Shown one piece after another: positions 7,555 through 13,213 of a DNA stretch of 13,213 nt. Source of the DNA: JAWWPG01 sp038232255 (GTDB lineage Bacteria; Actinomycetota; Actinomycetes; Propionibacteriales; Nocardioidaceae); the NCBI GenBank assembly GCA_038232255.1, contig JBBSIF010000073.1, positions 1 to 13,213 of the forward strand, written 5' to 3'. Each line of letters begins with the position of its first letter. The stretch's first letter is position 1. The notes below the pieces were generated by a model. The model ran no database searches. It had not been told where the DNA came from and worked only from the letters and a program-made list of their open reading frames with translations. A program made the position numbers and the translations under genes.

Positions 7555-7608
7555 GCGAAAGACCGCCGTTGGGGTCGCCCCAGCGACCTACGCGTCGGAT
7601 CTTGGCGC
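7555..7608. repeat. Inverted-repeat element, copy 3 of 3 (diverged)
   Basis: This 54-bp unit starts only 8 bp after copy 2. Its right arm, CGTCGGATCTTGGCGC (7593-7608), is well kept; its left arm (7555-7569) has drifted. The loop holds a small perfect hairpin, TGGGG-TCG-CCCCA, at 7570-7582. The right arm also encodes the last residues of the metallophosphatase (APRSDA and stop). Confidence 0.65.
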
Positions 7609-8412
7609 TGTGGAGGGCGGGGACGGTGGATCGAGTGGTACGACGAGGCTCGGGCCGCCGGCGTAGATGCCGCCGTCGACGGCGAGCGCCAGCCCGTCGG
7701 CGTACGACCAGGGGCCGTCGGTGGCCTCCGGCTCGATGCTCCGGAGGTCGGCGATGATGCTGTGGCCGTGGACGATCCGGCGGCCGCCGGTCGCCCCGAG
7801 GAGCTCGCGGGCGCGCGCCGGCCCGTCGCCGTCCAGGAACGCGTAGCGCGTCGTCATCGAGCCCCAGAGCTCCCACCACAGGGCGAGGTGCTCGCAGTGC
7901 AGCACCCGCGTGACCGCGGCGTTGACCGTCTCGACGTCGCTGCCCCATCGGAGGTACTCGGTCGTGTCGGCGTGCAGCACGAGGTCGTCGTCCACCCTGA
8001 CCAGAGCCGGCAGGTCCGCCATCCACGTGATCATCTCGTCGGTGAGCTGCTCCTGGTCGCGCACCTGGCCGCCGTTGAGCATCCAGCTGATCGCGAAGCT
8101 CGGCGCCCGGCCGGACGACGTCTGGCCGGGCACCTCGATGTCCCAGAACCGCCGCACCCCGAGAGCCAGCACCTCGTGGTTGCCGAGGACGCATCCGACG
8201 AGGCCCCCGGCGGCGGCGGCCTGCTCCTGCCAGCGCATGACGTCAGAGACGACCCCGGCGCCGTCCGGTCCACGGTCCATCAGGTCACCGAGGAACCACA
8301 CCTCGGCGTCCGCGCCTGACCAGTCGCCGCCCTCGCCGACCAGGCCGGCGGCCTGGAGCGCGGCGCGGACCTCGCTGCGATAACCGTGGACGTCACCGAC
8401 GGCGTACCTCAT
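7588..8412 (-). CDS. PPP-family metallophosphatase (calcineurin-like phosphoesterase)
   Basis: This 274-residue cytoplasmic phosphoesterase uses a two-metal centre. All the main PPP-family motifs are present: GDVHG at 6-10, GDLMDRG at 42-48 and GNHE at 77-80. Later metal-binding histidines are visible in VLHADTTEYLRWG and VHGHS. The family includes Ser/Thr protein phosphatases and Ap4A hydrolases, and the sequence alone does not settle the substrate. ATG at 8412 gives MRYAVGDVHG, the usual short N-terminus, and has TATGGT exactly 6 nt upstream. The in-frame ATG at 8430 would add six residues and lacks such signals. The last 12 or so residues (PPSPPSTAPRSDA) look added on and end inside a repeat element. 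It lies between a broken membrane-protein gene and ftsK and is probably transcribed alone. Confidence 0.88.
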   Translation of the reverse strand: MRYAVGDVHGYRSEVRAALQAAGLVGEGGDWSGADAEVWFLGDLMDRGPDGAGVVSDVMRWQEQAAAAGGLVGCVLGNHEVLALGVRRFWDIEVPGQTSSGRAPSFAISWMLNGGQVRDQEQLTDEMITWMADLPALVRVDDDLVLHADTTEYLRWGSDVETVNAAVTRVLHCEHLALWWELWGSMTTRYAFLDGDGPARARELLGATGGRRIVHGHSIIADLRSIEPEATDGPWSYADGLALAVDGGIYAGGPSLVVPLDPPSPPSTAPRSDA

Positions 8413-8418
8413 GCGCCG

Positions 8419-8424
8419 ACCATA
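8419..8424 (-). promoter_or_regulatory. Candidate -10 element of the metallophosphatase (leaderless)
   Basis: The minus strand reads TATGGT, then 6 nt (CGGCGC), then ATG at 8412. This is the classic spacing for an actinobacterial leaderless transcript and supports the shorter start. No -35 is evident. Confidence 0.45.
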
Positions 8425-8442
8425 GGCCATCGCTGGAAGGCC

Positions 8443-9018
8443 TCACAGCACGCTCGTCCAGGTCGGGGTGCGCACGAGCGGTGAGCTCGGCGCCCAGCGC
8501 CCAGGTCAGCGGGAAGGCCCGCGGCCGCTCCTGCCGCCATCAGCAGCAGCCCCCACGGAGCAGCGCGCTCGGCCCAGCGCCAGCCGACCCAGCTCCCGAC
8601 GAGACCGGCCGCCGTGAGCGCCGCCGTCACCGGTGCCGGCAGGGTCCCGGATGCCTGTGCCGACACCAGCATCAGCACGTGCAGGCACGGCGGTCCGCAG
8701 AGCAGGGCGACCCCCAGCGCCAGGTACGGCCCCCGCGCCGCGTCCGGCAACAGCGACCACACCCGGCGAGAGCTCCGAGCCCCGCGGCCGTGCCCAGCAG
8801 GACCACTGGCCGCACCAAGTCGGCGGTAGAGCCTGGCGAGAAGGCGACGAGCATCCCGATGCTGCCGGCCGCGACGACGAGGGTCCCGAGCGCCGCCAGG
8901 AGAGTTCCCAGCCGGGCCGCCGGCAGACCTCGCGGGCGGCCCGGCTGCTGGACGAGATCTCGCGCGCGACGGCTGTTCCGAGCACCGCAGCGACAGCTCC
9001 GAGGGCGAGGGACGGAGC
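8443..9018 (-). pseudogene. Broken multi-pass membrane-protein gene with about three frameshifts
   Basis: No single frame looks coding across this stretch, but pieces in successive frames do. Piece 1 (about 9018-8932) has SLALGAVAAVLGTAVAREIS. Piece 2 (about 8926-8765) has LGTLLAALGTLVVAAGSIGM and VVLLGTAAGLGALAG. Piece 3 (about 8762-8523) has GPYLALGVALLCGPPCLHVL, PAPVTAALTAAGLVGSWVG and APWGLLLMAAG. Piece 4 (about 8515-8446) has FPLTWALGAELTARAHPDLD. Each piece keeps GC-rich third positions and hydrophobic helices. Together they would make a protein of roughly 190 residues with about six or seven membrane segments. There is no good start codon; GTG at 8985 is the first in piece 1. It begins directly after the rnj stop, so it was probably once co-transcribed with rnj. 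I do not recognise the family. Sequencing error is possible, but all neighbouring genes are intact. Confidence 0.55.
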
Positions 9019-9028
9019 GGCGCCGGCC

Positions 9029-10720
9029 TCAGGCCTCGAGGACGACCGGGATGATCATGGGGCGGCGGCGGTGCGCCGAGTTCACCCATCGACCCGCCGT
9101 GCGTCGTACCACCTGATGGAGCTGGTAGGTGTCGGTGTTGCCGACCTTGAGGGCCGACACGAGAGCGTCCGCGACCAGGGGGCGCAGCTCGTCGAAGACG
9201 CTGTCGTCCTCGGCGAAGCCGCGGGCGTGGATCTCCGGGCCGGCAACGATCGTGCCCGAGCCCGAGTCGACGACCACGAGGACACTGATGAAGCCCTCCT
9301 CACCGAGGATCCGGCGGTCCTTCAGCTCGCTCTCCGTGATGTCGCCGACGGAGGCACCATCGACGTAGACGAGACCGCACTCGACGCGACCGGTGATCCG
9401 GGCGACGCCATTGACGAGGTCGACGACCACACCGTCCTCGGCGACGACAGCGCGGTGCCGCGGCAGCCCCGTCGACACGGCGAGGTCGGCGTTGGCAGCG
9501 AGATGACGCGCCTCACCGTGGACCGGCATCACGTTGCGTGGCCGCACGACGTTGTAGCAGTAGAGCAGCTCCCCGGCGCTCGCGTGCCCGGAGACGTGCA
9601 CGAGCGCGTTTCCTTTGTGGACGATCACCGCGCCGAGCCGGGTGAGCCCGTTGATGACCCGGAACACGGAGTTCTCGTTGCCCGGGATGAGGCTGGAGGC
9701 CAGCACGACGGTGTCGCCGGGGACGAGGTCGATCCGGTCGTGGCTGCGTGCGGCGATCCGCGACAGCGCCGACATCGGCTCACCCTGCGAGCCCGTGGAG
9801 ATGATGACGACCTCGTCGGGTGCGTAGTCGCCGAGCTTGTTGAGCTCGATCAGCGTGTCGGGCGGCACCGAGAGGTAGCCGAGGTCCCGCGCGATGCCCA
9901 TGTTGCGGACCATCGAACGTCCCACGTAGACCACCTTGCGACCGACGGCGACCGCGGCGTCCATCGTCTGCTGCACGCGGTGGACGTGGGACGCGAAGCA
10001 GGCAACGATGATGCGCTGCTTGCTGGTCGCGAAGACGCGGTTGAGCACCGGGCCGATCTCGCGCTCGGACGTCGTGAAGCCCGGAACCTCGGCGTTGGTG
10101 GAGTCGACGAGGAAGAGGTCCACCCCCTCCTCGCCGAGCCGCGCGAACGCCCGCAGGTCGGTGATCCTGTTGTCCAGCGGCAGCTGGTCCATCTTGAAGT
10201 CGCCGGTGTGCAGCAGCAGGCCGGCCGTCGTGCGTACCGCGACCGCGAGCGCGTCGGGGATGGAGTGGTTGACCGCCAAGAACTCGAGGTCGAAGGGGCC
10301 GAACGTCAGCCGGTCGCCCTCGCGCACCTGGTGCTTCGGCGAGCGGGTCTGGCGGTGCTCGCGCAGCTTGGCGTCGAGGAGCGCCAGGGTCAGCTTGGAC
10401 CCCACGAGCGGCAGATCGGGCCGCTCGCGCAGGAGGTACGGCAGCGCGCCGATATGGTCCTCGTGGCCGTGGGTCAGCACCACGGCCTCGATGTCGCCCA
10501 GGCGGTCCCGGATCGCGGAGAAGTCCGGCAGGATCAGGTCGACGCCCGGCTGGCTCTCGTCGGGGAACAGCACTCCACAGTCGATGACGAGGAGCCGGCC
10601 CTGGTGCTCCAGCACCGCCATGTTGCGCCCGACCTCGCCGAGCCCTCCGAGTGGGATGACCCGCAGTCCGTTGCGCGCCAGCGGTGGTGGCGGCCCGAGG
10701 TCGGCGTACACGTGGCTCAT
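9029..10720 (-). CDS. rnj: Ribonuclease J
   Basis: RNase J has both endonuclease and 5'-to-3' exonuclease activity and matures and degrades mRNA and rRNA in the cytoplasm. The 563 residues are close to the family length. The metallo-beta-lactamase motif THGHEDH lies at 83-89, with further metal ligands in AVNHSIPD (His152) and LLHTGDFKMD (His171, Asp174). The beta-CASP part follows, with IISTGSQGEPMSALSR, HVSGHASAGEL and VMPVHGEARHL. A C-terminal RNase J domain covers the last 120 residues or so. ATG at 10720 overlaps the dapA stop by 4 bp (ATGA) and has GGAGG 10 nt upstream inside dapA, so the two genes are translated together. A long open frame on the opposite strand is a composition shadow of this gene. 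Confidence 0.97.
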   Translation of the reverse strand: MSHVYADLGPPPPLARNGLRVIPLGGLGEVGRNMAVLEHQGRLLVIDCGVLFPDESQPGVDLILPDFSAIRDRLGDIEAVVLTHGHEDHIGALPYLLRERPDLPLVGSKLTLALLDAKLREHRQTRSPKHQVREGDRLTFGPFDLEFLAVNHSIPDALAVAVRTTAGLLLHTGDFKMDQLPLDNRITDLRAFARLGEEGVDLFLVDSTNAEVPGFTTSEREIGPVLNRVFATSKQRIIVACFASHVHRVQQTMDAAVAVGRKVVYVGRSMVRNMGIARDLGYLSVPPDTLIELNKLGDYAPDEVVIISTGSQGEPMSALSRIAARSHDRIDLVPGDTVVLASSLIPGNENSVFRVINGLTRLGAVIVHKGNALVHVSGHASAGELLYCYNVVRPRNVMPVHGEARHLAANADLAVSTGLPRHRAVVAEDGVVVDLVNGVARITGRVECGLVYVDGASVGDITESELKDRRILGEEGFISVLVVVDSGSGTIVAGPEIHARGFAEDDSVFDELRPLVADALVSALKVGNTDTYQLHQVVRRTAGRWVNSAHRRRPMIIPVVLEA

Positions 10721-11631
10721 GAACCGGTGTCCTCCAGAAGTCCTGCGTCGACGAGGTCCCGCTCCAGCTCCAGGACCTGCTGAGGTGTCGCCTCGACGAG
10801 TGGAGAGCGGACCGCCCGGTTGGGCAGCAGGCCCTGCAGCTCGAGCGCGGCCTTGACCATGATCGCGCCCTGCGTGCGCGTCATGATTGCCGCCACCGCG
10901 GGCAGCAGCGACCTGTCGATCGACCGCGCGGCATCGAGGTCACCCGCGGCGACCGCCTCGACGAGCTCGCGGTACCGCAGGCCGGCGACGTGACCGACGA
11001 CGGAGACCACGCCGACGGCGCCGAGCGCGAGCCAGGCGAGGTTGAGCGTGTCGTCGCCGCTGTAGAGCACGAGGTCGGTGGACGCCAGCAGCCAGCTGCC
11101 CGCGTACAGGTCACCGCTGGCCTCCTTCACGGCGACGATCCGGTCGTGCTCGGCGAGCGTGGCAAGCGTGACGGCCGCCAGCTTCGTGCCAGTTCGCCCG
11201 GGGATGTCGTACAGCATCACCGGCAGCTCGGTGGCGTCGGCGAGAGCGCGGAAGTGCGCGATGATCCCCGGCTGCGGCGGCTTGCTGTAGTACGGCGTCA
11301 CGGCCAGCAGCCCTGACGCACCGGCCTTCTCCGCGGCGACCGCGAGCTGCTGGGAGTGCGCCGTGTCGTTGGTGCCGACGCCCGCGACCACGCTGGCCCG
11401 GTCTCCCACCGCTTCGACGACGGCTCGCAGCACCGCGTCCTGCTCGGCGTCGCTGGTCGTCGGCGACTCCCCCGTCGTACCGGAGATCACCAGGCCGTCG
11501 TGCCCGCACGCGTCGACGAGGTACGTCGCAAGAGCCGCCGCAGCGTCGGTGTCGAGGGAGCCGCTGGAGTCGAAGGGAGTGACCATCGCACTGAGGACGC
11601 GCCCGAACGGAGCGGCCGTTCCAGAACTCAT
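10717..11631 (-). CDS. dapA: 4-hydroxy-tetrahydrodipicolinate synthase
   Basis: DapA condenses pyruvate with aspartate semialdehyde, the first committed step towards diaminopimelate and lysine, and so feeds peptidoglycan synthesis. The 304 residues form the expected aldolase-type barrel. The conserved GTTGESPT lies at 51-58, the active-site Tyr141 and Arg146 in YDIPGRTG, and the Schiff-base Lys169 in VAVKEASGD. These match E. coli Tyr133, Arg138 and Lys161 with a constant offset of 8. ATG at 11631 gives MSSGTAAPFGRVLSAMVTPF. The 25 in-frame codons upstream run into a tandem repeat and are not coding. There is no Shine-Dalgarno, but TAACCT sits 7 nt upstream. The dapA-rnj pairing is common in Actinobacteria. 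Confidence 0.96.
   Translation of the reverse strand: MSSGTAAPFGRVLSAMVTPFDSSGSLDTDAAAALATYLVDACGHDGLVISGTTGESPTTSDAEQDAVLRAVVEAVGDRASVVAGVGTNDTAHSQQLAVAAEKAGASGLLAVTPYYSKPPQPGIIAHFRALADATELPVMLYDIPGRTGTKLAAVTLATLAEHDRIVAVKEASGDLYAGSWLLASTDLVLYSGDDTLNLAWLALGAVGVVSVVGHVAGLRYRELVEAVAAGDLDAARSIDRSLLPAVAAIMTRTQGAIMVKAALELQGLLPNRAVRSPLVEATPQQVLELERDLVDAGLLEDTGS
10730..10735 (-). promoter_or_regulatory. Ribosome binding site of rnj within the dapA end
   Basis: The minus strand reads GGAGGA, then 9 nt, then the rnj ATG. It lies in the last codons of dapA and supports coupled translation across the ATGA overlap. Confidence 0.65.
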
Positions 11632-11638
11632 GGCGAGA

Positions 11639-11644
11639 AGGTTA
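11639..11644 (-). promoter_or_regulatory. Candidate -10 element of dapA (leaderless)
   Basis: The minus strand reads TAACCT, then 7 nt (TCTCGCC), then the dapA ATG. With no Shine-Dalgarno in between, a leaderless transcript is the simplest reading. No clear -35 is visible. Confidence 0.45.
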
Positions 11645-11668
11645 CCGTTCCGGCAGCCTGGCGGAGGT

Positions 11669-11708
11669 GCGCCTCGGCCGGGCACAGCCGCGCCTCGGCC
11701 GGGCACAG
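11669..11708. repeat. Two 19-bp direct repeats, 21-bp period
   Basis: The sequence GCGCCTCGGCCGGGCACAG occurs twice, at 11669-11687 and 11690-11708, separated by CC. It lies between the dapA start and the terminator-like hairpin, just upstream of the -35 region expected for dapA. It could be a pair of binding sites on the same DNA face or simple slippage. Confidence 0.75.
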
Positions 11709-11712
11709 AAGA

Positions 11713-11754
11713 GCCTCGTCGCTGCCCGCTCGGGGGTCCGGGCAGCGACGAGGC
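11713..11754 (-). terminator. Perfect 15-bp hairpin, probable terminator of thyA-folA
   Basis: The arms GCCTCGTCGCTGCCC (11713-11727) and GGGCAGCGACGAGGC (11740-11754) are exact reverse complements around a 12-nt loop. It lies 79 bp beyond the folA stop and upstream of the dapA promoter region. On the minus strand it is followed by TCTTCTG, a weak T-rich stretch, as is common for GC-rich terminators. The stem would also form in plus-strand RNA. Confidence 0.7.
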
Positions 11755-11789
11755 GTCTACCTGTCTATCGCGGCGAGTCGGTGAGTCGT

Positions 11790-11814
11790 TACAGGCAACC
11801 TGCGATTGTCTGTA
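11790..11814. repeat. Small imperfect stem-loop downstream of folA
   Basis: The arms TACAGGCAA and TTGTCTGTA flank a 7-nt loop with one G-T pair in the plus sense, or one mismatch in the minus sense. It lies in the short gap after folA. No function is evident beyond possible RNA end stability. Confidence 0.4.
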
Positions 11815-11832
11815 TCCCTGCTCGGCGCCGCG

Positions 11833-12327
11833 TCAGCGCCGCCGGTACGCCGACCAGGCGCCGCCCGGGAAGGGGTCGCGGCTCACCTCGTCCCAGGCGG
11901 CCCAGTCCACCTCGGGGAAGAACGTGTCACCGGGCGGCTCTTCCTCGACCCAGGTGATCAGCATCCGGTCGGCGAGCGCCAGCGCCTCCGCGTAGACCTG
12001 GGCGCCGCCCTGGACGAAGACCTCCCCGCCGAGCCGCTCGGCTTCGGCGCGCGCCAGGCGTAGCGCCTCGTCGAGGCTGCCGGCCGCGAGCAGCCCGGAT
12101 ACCGCCTCCCCGTCGGGTGGATAGGGCCGCTGCCGGGTGATGACGACGGTCGTCCGCCCCGGCAGCGGACGCCCGATCGACTCGTAAGTGCGCCGGCCCA
12201 TCACCAGCACGGAGCCCATCGTGGTCGCCTTGAACCGGCGGAGGTCGTCCGGCAAGTGCCACGGCAGCGTGCCGGCACTGCCGATGACGCCGTTGCGGGC
12301 GACGGCGGCCATGATCGTGACCGTCAT
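11833..12327 (-). CDS. folA: Dihydrofolate reductase
   Basis: This enzyme reduces dihydrofolate to tetrahydrofolate with NADPH, regenerating the folate oxidised by the neighbouring ThyA. The 164 residues show the family pattern. VARNGVIGSAGTLPWHLPDD includes Trp23 and the acidic Asp28 that corresponds to E. coli Asp27. VLVMGRRTYESIGRPLPGRT follows, then the glycine pair in VFVQGGAQVY. The length is normal. ATG at 12327 gives MTVTIMAAVARNG, the usual beginning, although no Shine-Dalgarno or TANNNT element is visible. It lies 72 bp after thyA with no sign of a promoter between them, so co-transcription with thyA is likely. A hairpin downstream probably ends the transcript. Confidence 0.96.
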   Translation of the reverse strand: MTVTIMAAVARNGVIGSAGTLPWHLPDDLRRFKATTMGSVLVMGRRTYESIGRPLPGRTTVVITRQRPYPPDGEAVSGLLAAGSLDEALRLARAEAERLGGEVFVQGGAQVYAEALALADRMLITWVEEEPPGDTFFPEVDWAAWDEVSRDPFPGGAWSAYRRR

Positions 12328-12399
12328 GGCGCGGACGGTGGTTCGGGGGCGGCGCCGGGGAGTGCAGCCACCGTCGGCGGCCTCACCCGGGCGCCACCG

Positions 12400-13194
12400 T
12401 CATACCGCGATCGGTGCCTTGATGCCCGGATGCGGGTCATAGCCGGTGACGGTGATGTCGTCGAGGGCGAAGCCGTCGATGTCGCGGACCTCGGGATTGA
12501 GCTGGAGCTGGGGAAGGGCCCGAGGCTCCCGCTCGAGCTGGCGCCGCGCCTGTTCGAGGTGGTTGAGGTAGAGGTGCGCGTCACCGAAGGTGTGCACGAA
12601 GTCGCCGGGGCGCAGCCCGGTCACCTGGGCGACCATGTGCGTCAGCAGCGCGTACGACGCGATGTTGAACGGGACGCCGAGGAAGACGTCGGCCGAGCGT
12701 TGGTAGAGCTGGCAGGAGAGCCTGCCGTCGGCGACGTAGAACTGGAAGAGCGCGTGGCAGGGGGCGAGCGCCATCGCGGGCAGCTCGGCGACGTTCCACG
12801 CGCTGACGAGATGGCGACGGGAGTCCGGGCTCTGGTGGATCGCCTCGATCACGGCTCTGAGCTGATCGACGGAGCCGCCCCCGGGCGTCGGCCAGCTCCG
12901 CCACTGGCGGCCGTAGACCGGCCCGAGGTCGCCGTTCTCGTCCGCCCACTCGTCCCAGATGTGGATGCCGCGCTCCTGGAGCCACCGGACGTTGGTGTCC
13001 CCGCGCAGGAACCACAGCAGCTCGCCGAAGACGGAGCGTAGATGCACCCTCTTCGTGGTCACCAAGGGGAAGCCGGCCTGCAGGTCGAACCGCATCTGGT
13101 GACCGAACACGCTCAGCGTCCCGGTGCCGGTGCGGTCGGCCTTCTCGGTGCCCTCGTCCAGCACCCGCCGTACGAGGTCCAGGTACTCCCTCAT
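12400..13194 (-). CDS. thyA: Thymidylate synthase (ThyA type)
   Basis: ThyA makes dTMP from dUMP using methylene-tetrahydrofolate, releasing dihydrofolate that FolA recycles. The 264 residues equal the E. coli length. The catalytic Cys146 is in MALAPCHALFQFYV. The dUMP-binding QLYQRSADVFLGVPFNIASY and the Arg21 region RTGTGTLSVFG are intact, and the C-terminus is the canonical IKAPIAV. ATG at 13194 follows TAGGGT by 6 nt and has no useful Shine-Dalgarno, which fits a leaderless transcript. A six-codon ATG frame overlapping the stop leads nowhere. Many actinobacteria use the unrelated flavin enzyme ThyX as well or instead; here the classical enzyme is present and paired with its folate partner. 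Confidence 0.98.
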   Translation of the reverse strand: MREYLDLVRRVLDEGTEKADRTGTGTLSVFGHQMRFDLQAGFPLVTTKRVHLRSVFGELLWFLRGDTNVRWLQERGIHIWDEWADENGDLGPVYGRQWRSWPTPGGGSVDQLRAVIEAIHQSPDSRRHLVSAWNVAELPAMALAPCHALFQFYVADGRLSCQLYQRSADVFLGVPFNIASYALLTHMVAQVTGLRPGDFVHTFGDAHLYLNHLEQARRQLEREPRALPQLQLNPEVRDIDGFALDDITVTGYDPHPGIKAPIAV

Positions 13195-13200
13195 GGGCCG

Positions 13201-13206
13201 ACCCTA
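13201..13206 (-). promoter_or_regulatory. Candidate extended -10 element of thyA (leaderless)
   Basis: The minus strand reads TGT-TAGGGT, then 6 nt (CGGCCC), then the thyA ATG. The TGN step before the hexamer is an extended -10 feature. The window ends before a -35 could be inspected. Confidence 0.5.
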
Positions 13207-13213
13207 ACAGCGC

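Noticed and set aside
7409..7608. CRISPR-like appearance of three spaced repeats
   Set aside because: The units are imperfect, include their own loops, are unevenly spaced (26 and 8 bp), and there are no cas genes nearby.
7424..7666. An 80-codon plus-strand frame in the ftsK upstream gap
   Set aside because: It runs through the repeats and the metallophosphatase end, and has no ribosome binding site or conserved pattern.
8481..9116. A 211-codon plus-strand open frame across the rnj-metallophosphatase gap
   Set aside because: Arg/Pro/Ser-rich without pattern. The minus-strand frames in the same stretch give clear membrane helices, so the broken minus-strand gene explains it better.
8633..10783. 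A 716-codon open frame on the plus strand opposite rnj
   Set aside because: It mirrors rnj, is full of His/Asp/Arg/Val from reverse-complemented GC-rich codons, has no recognisable domain, and rnj itself is unmistakable.
12383..12403. A six-codon frame (MTVAPG) overlapping the thyA stop as ATGA, a possible leader peptide for folA
   Set aside because: There is no ribosome binding site, no attenuator-like structure that I can see, and such short overlaps are expected by chance.
12324..12584. An 86-codon minus-strand frame ending in a 4-bp overlap with the folA start
   Set aside because: It lies mostly inside thyA in another frame, is Ser/Thr/Pro/Arg-rich, and the overlap is coincidental.

Overview
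The window is a high-GC actinobacterial chromosome segment. Codon third positions are almost all G or C, and every gene I accept lies on the minus strand. The gene set and order (thyA, folA, dapA, rnj, ftsK, RodZ-like, rimO, pgsA, cinA, clgR) match a housekeeping neighbourhood conserved in Actinobacteria upstream of recA. The style suggests the Propionibacteriales/Nocardioidaceae, but that placement is inference. I see no phage, plasmid, insertion sequence, CRISPR array, tRNA or rRNA.

Read in the direction of transcription (right to left), the first block is thyA and folA, thymidylate synthase and dihydrofolate reductase, which share the folate cycle. It is closed by a perfect 15-bp inverted repeat that is probably a terminator. 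dapA (lysine and diaminopimelate synthesis) follows and overlaps rnj (RNase J) by 4 bp. Downstream of rnj, about 580 bp hold what looks like a broken membrane-protein gene whose coding signal switches frame three times. After it comes a PPP-type metallophosphatase with its own start signals. The gap between that gene and ftsK contains three diverged copies of a 54-56 bp inverted-repeat element.

The second block is ftsK, a RodZ-like protein, rimO, pgsA and cinA, almost without gaps. It includes two 4-bp stop/start overlaps (ftsK/RodZ-like and pgsA/cinA). It covers chromosome translocation at the septum, envelope organisation, ribosome modification, phospholipid synthesis and NMN recycling. clgR, the Clp-protease activator, follows behind a 128-bp gap with a strong ribosome binding site. 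It runs off the left edge.

The strongest unusual items are these. The RodZ-like protein carries an extra N-terminal membrane hairpin plus a PH-like domain. The ftsK upstream gap holds a triplicated inverted repeat, one arm of which is translated as the end of the metallophosphatase. The membrane pseudogene sits downstream of rnj. A 30-bp duplication at the end of cinA carries the stop codon in its second copy. Several start codons have a TANNNT -10-like hexamer 6-8 nt upstream, which suggests leaderless transcripts. I did not find a convincing new defence, mobile or biosynthetic system.
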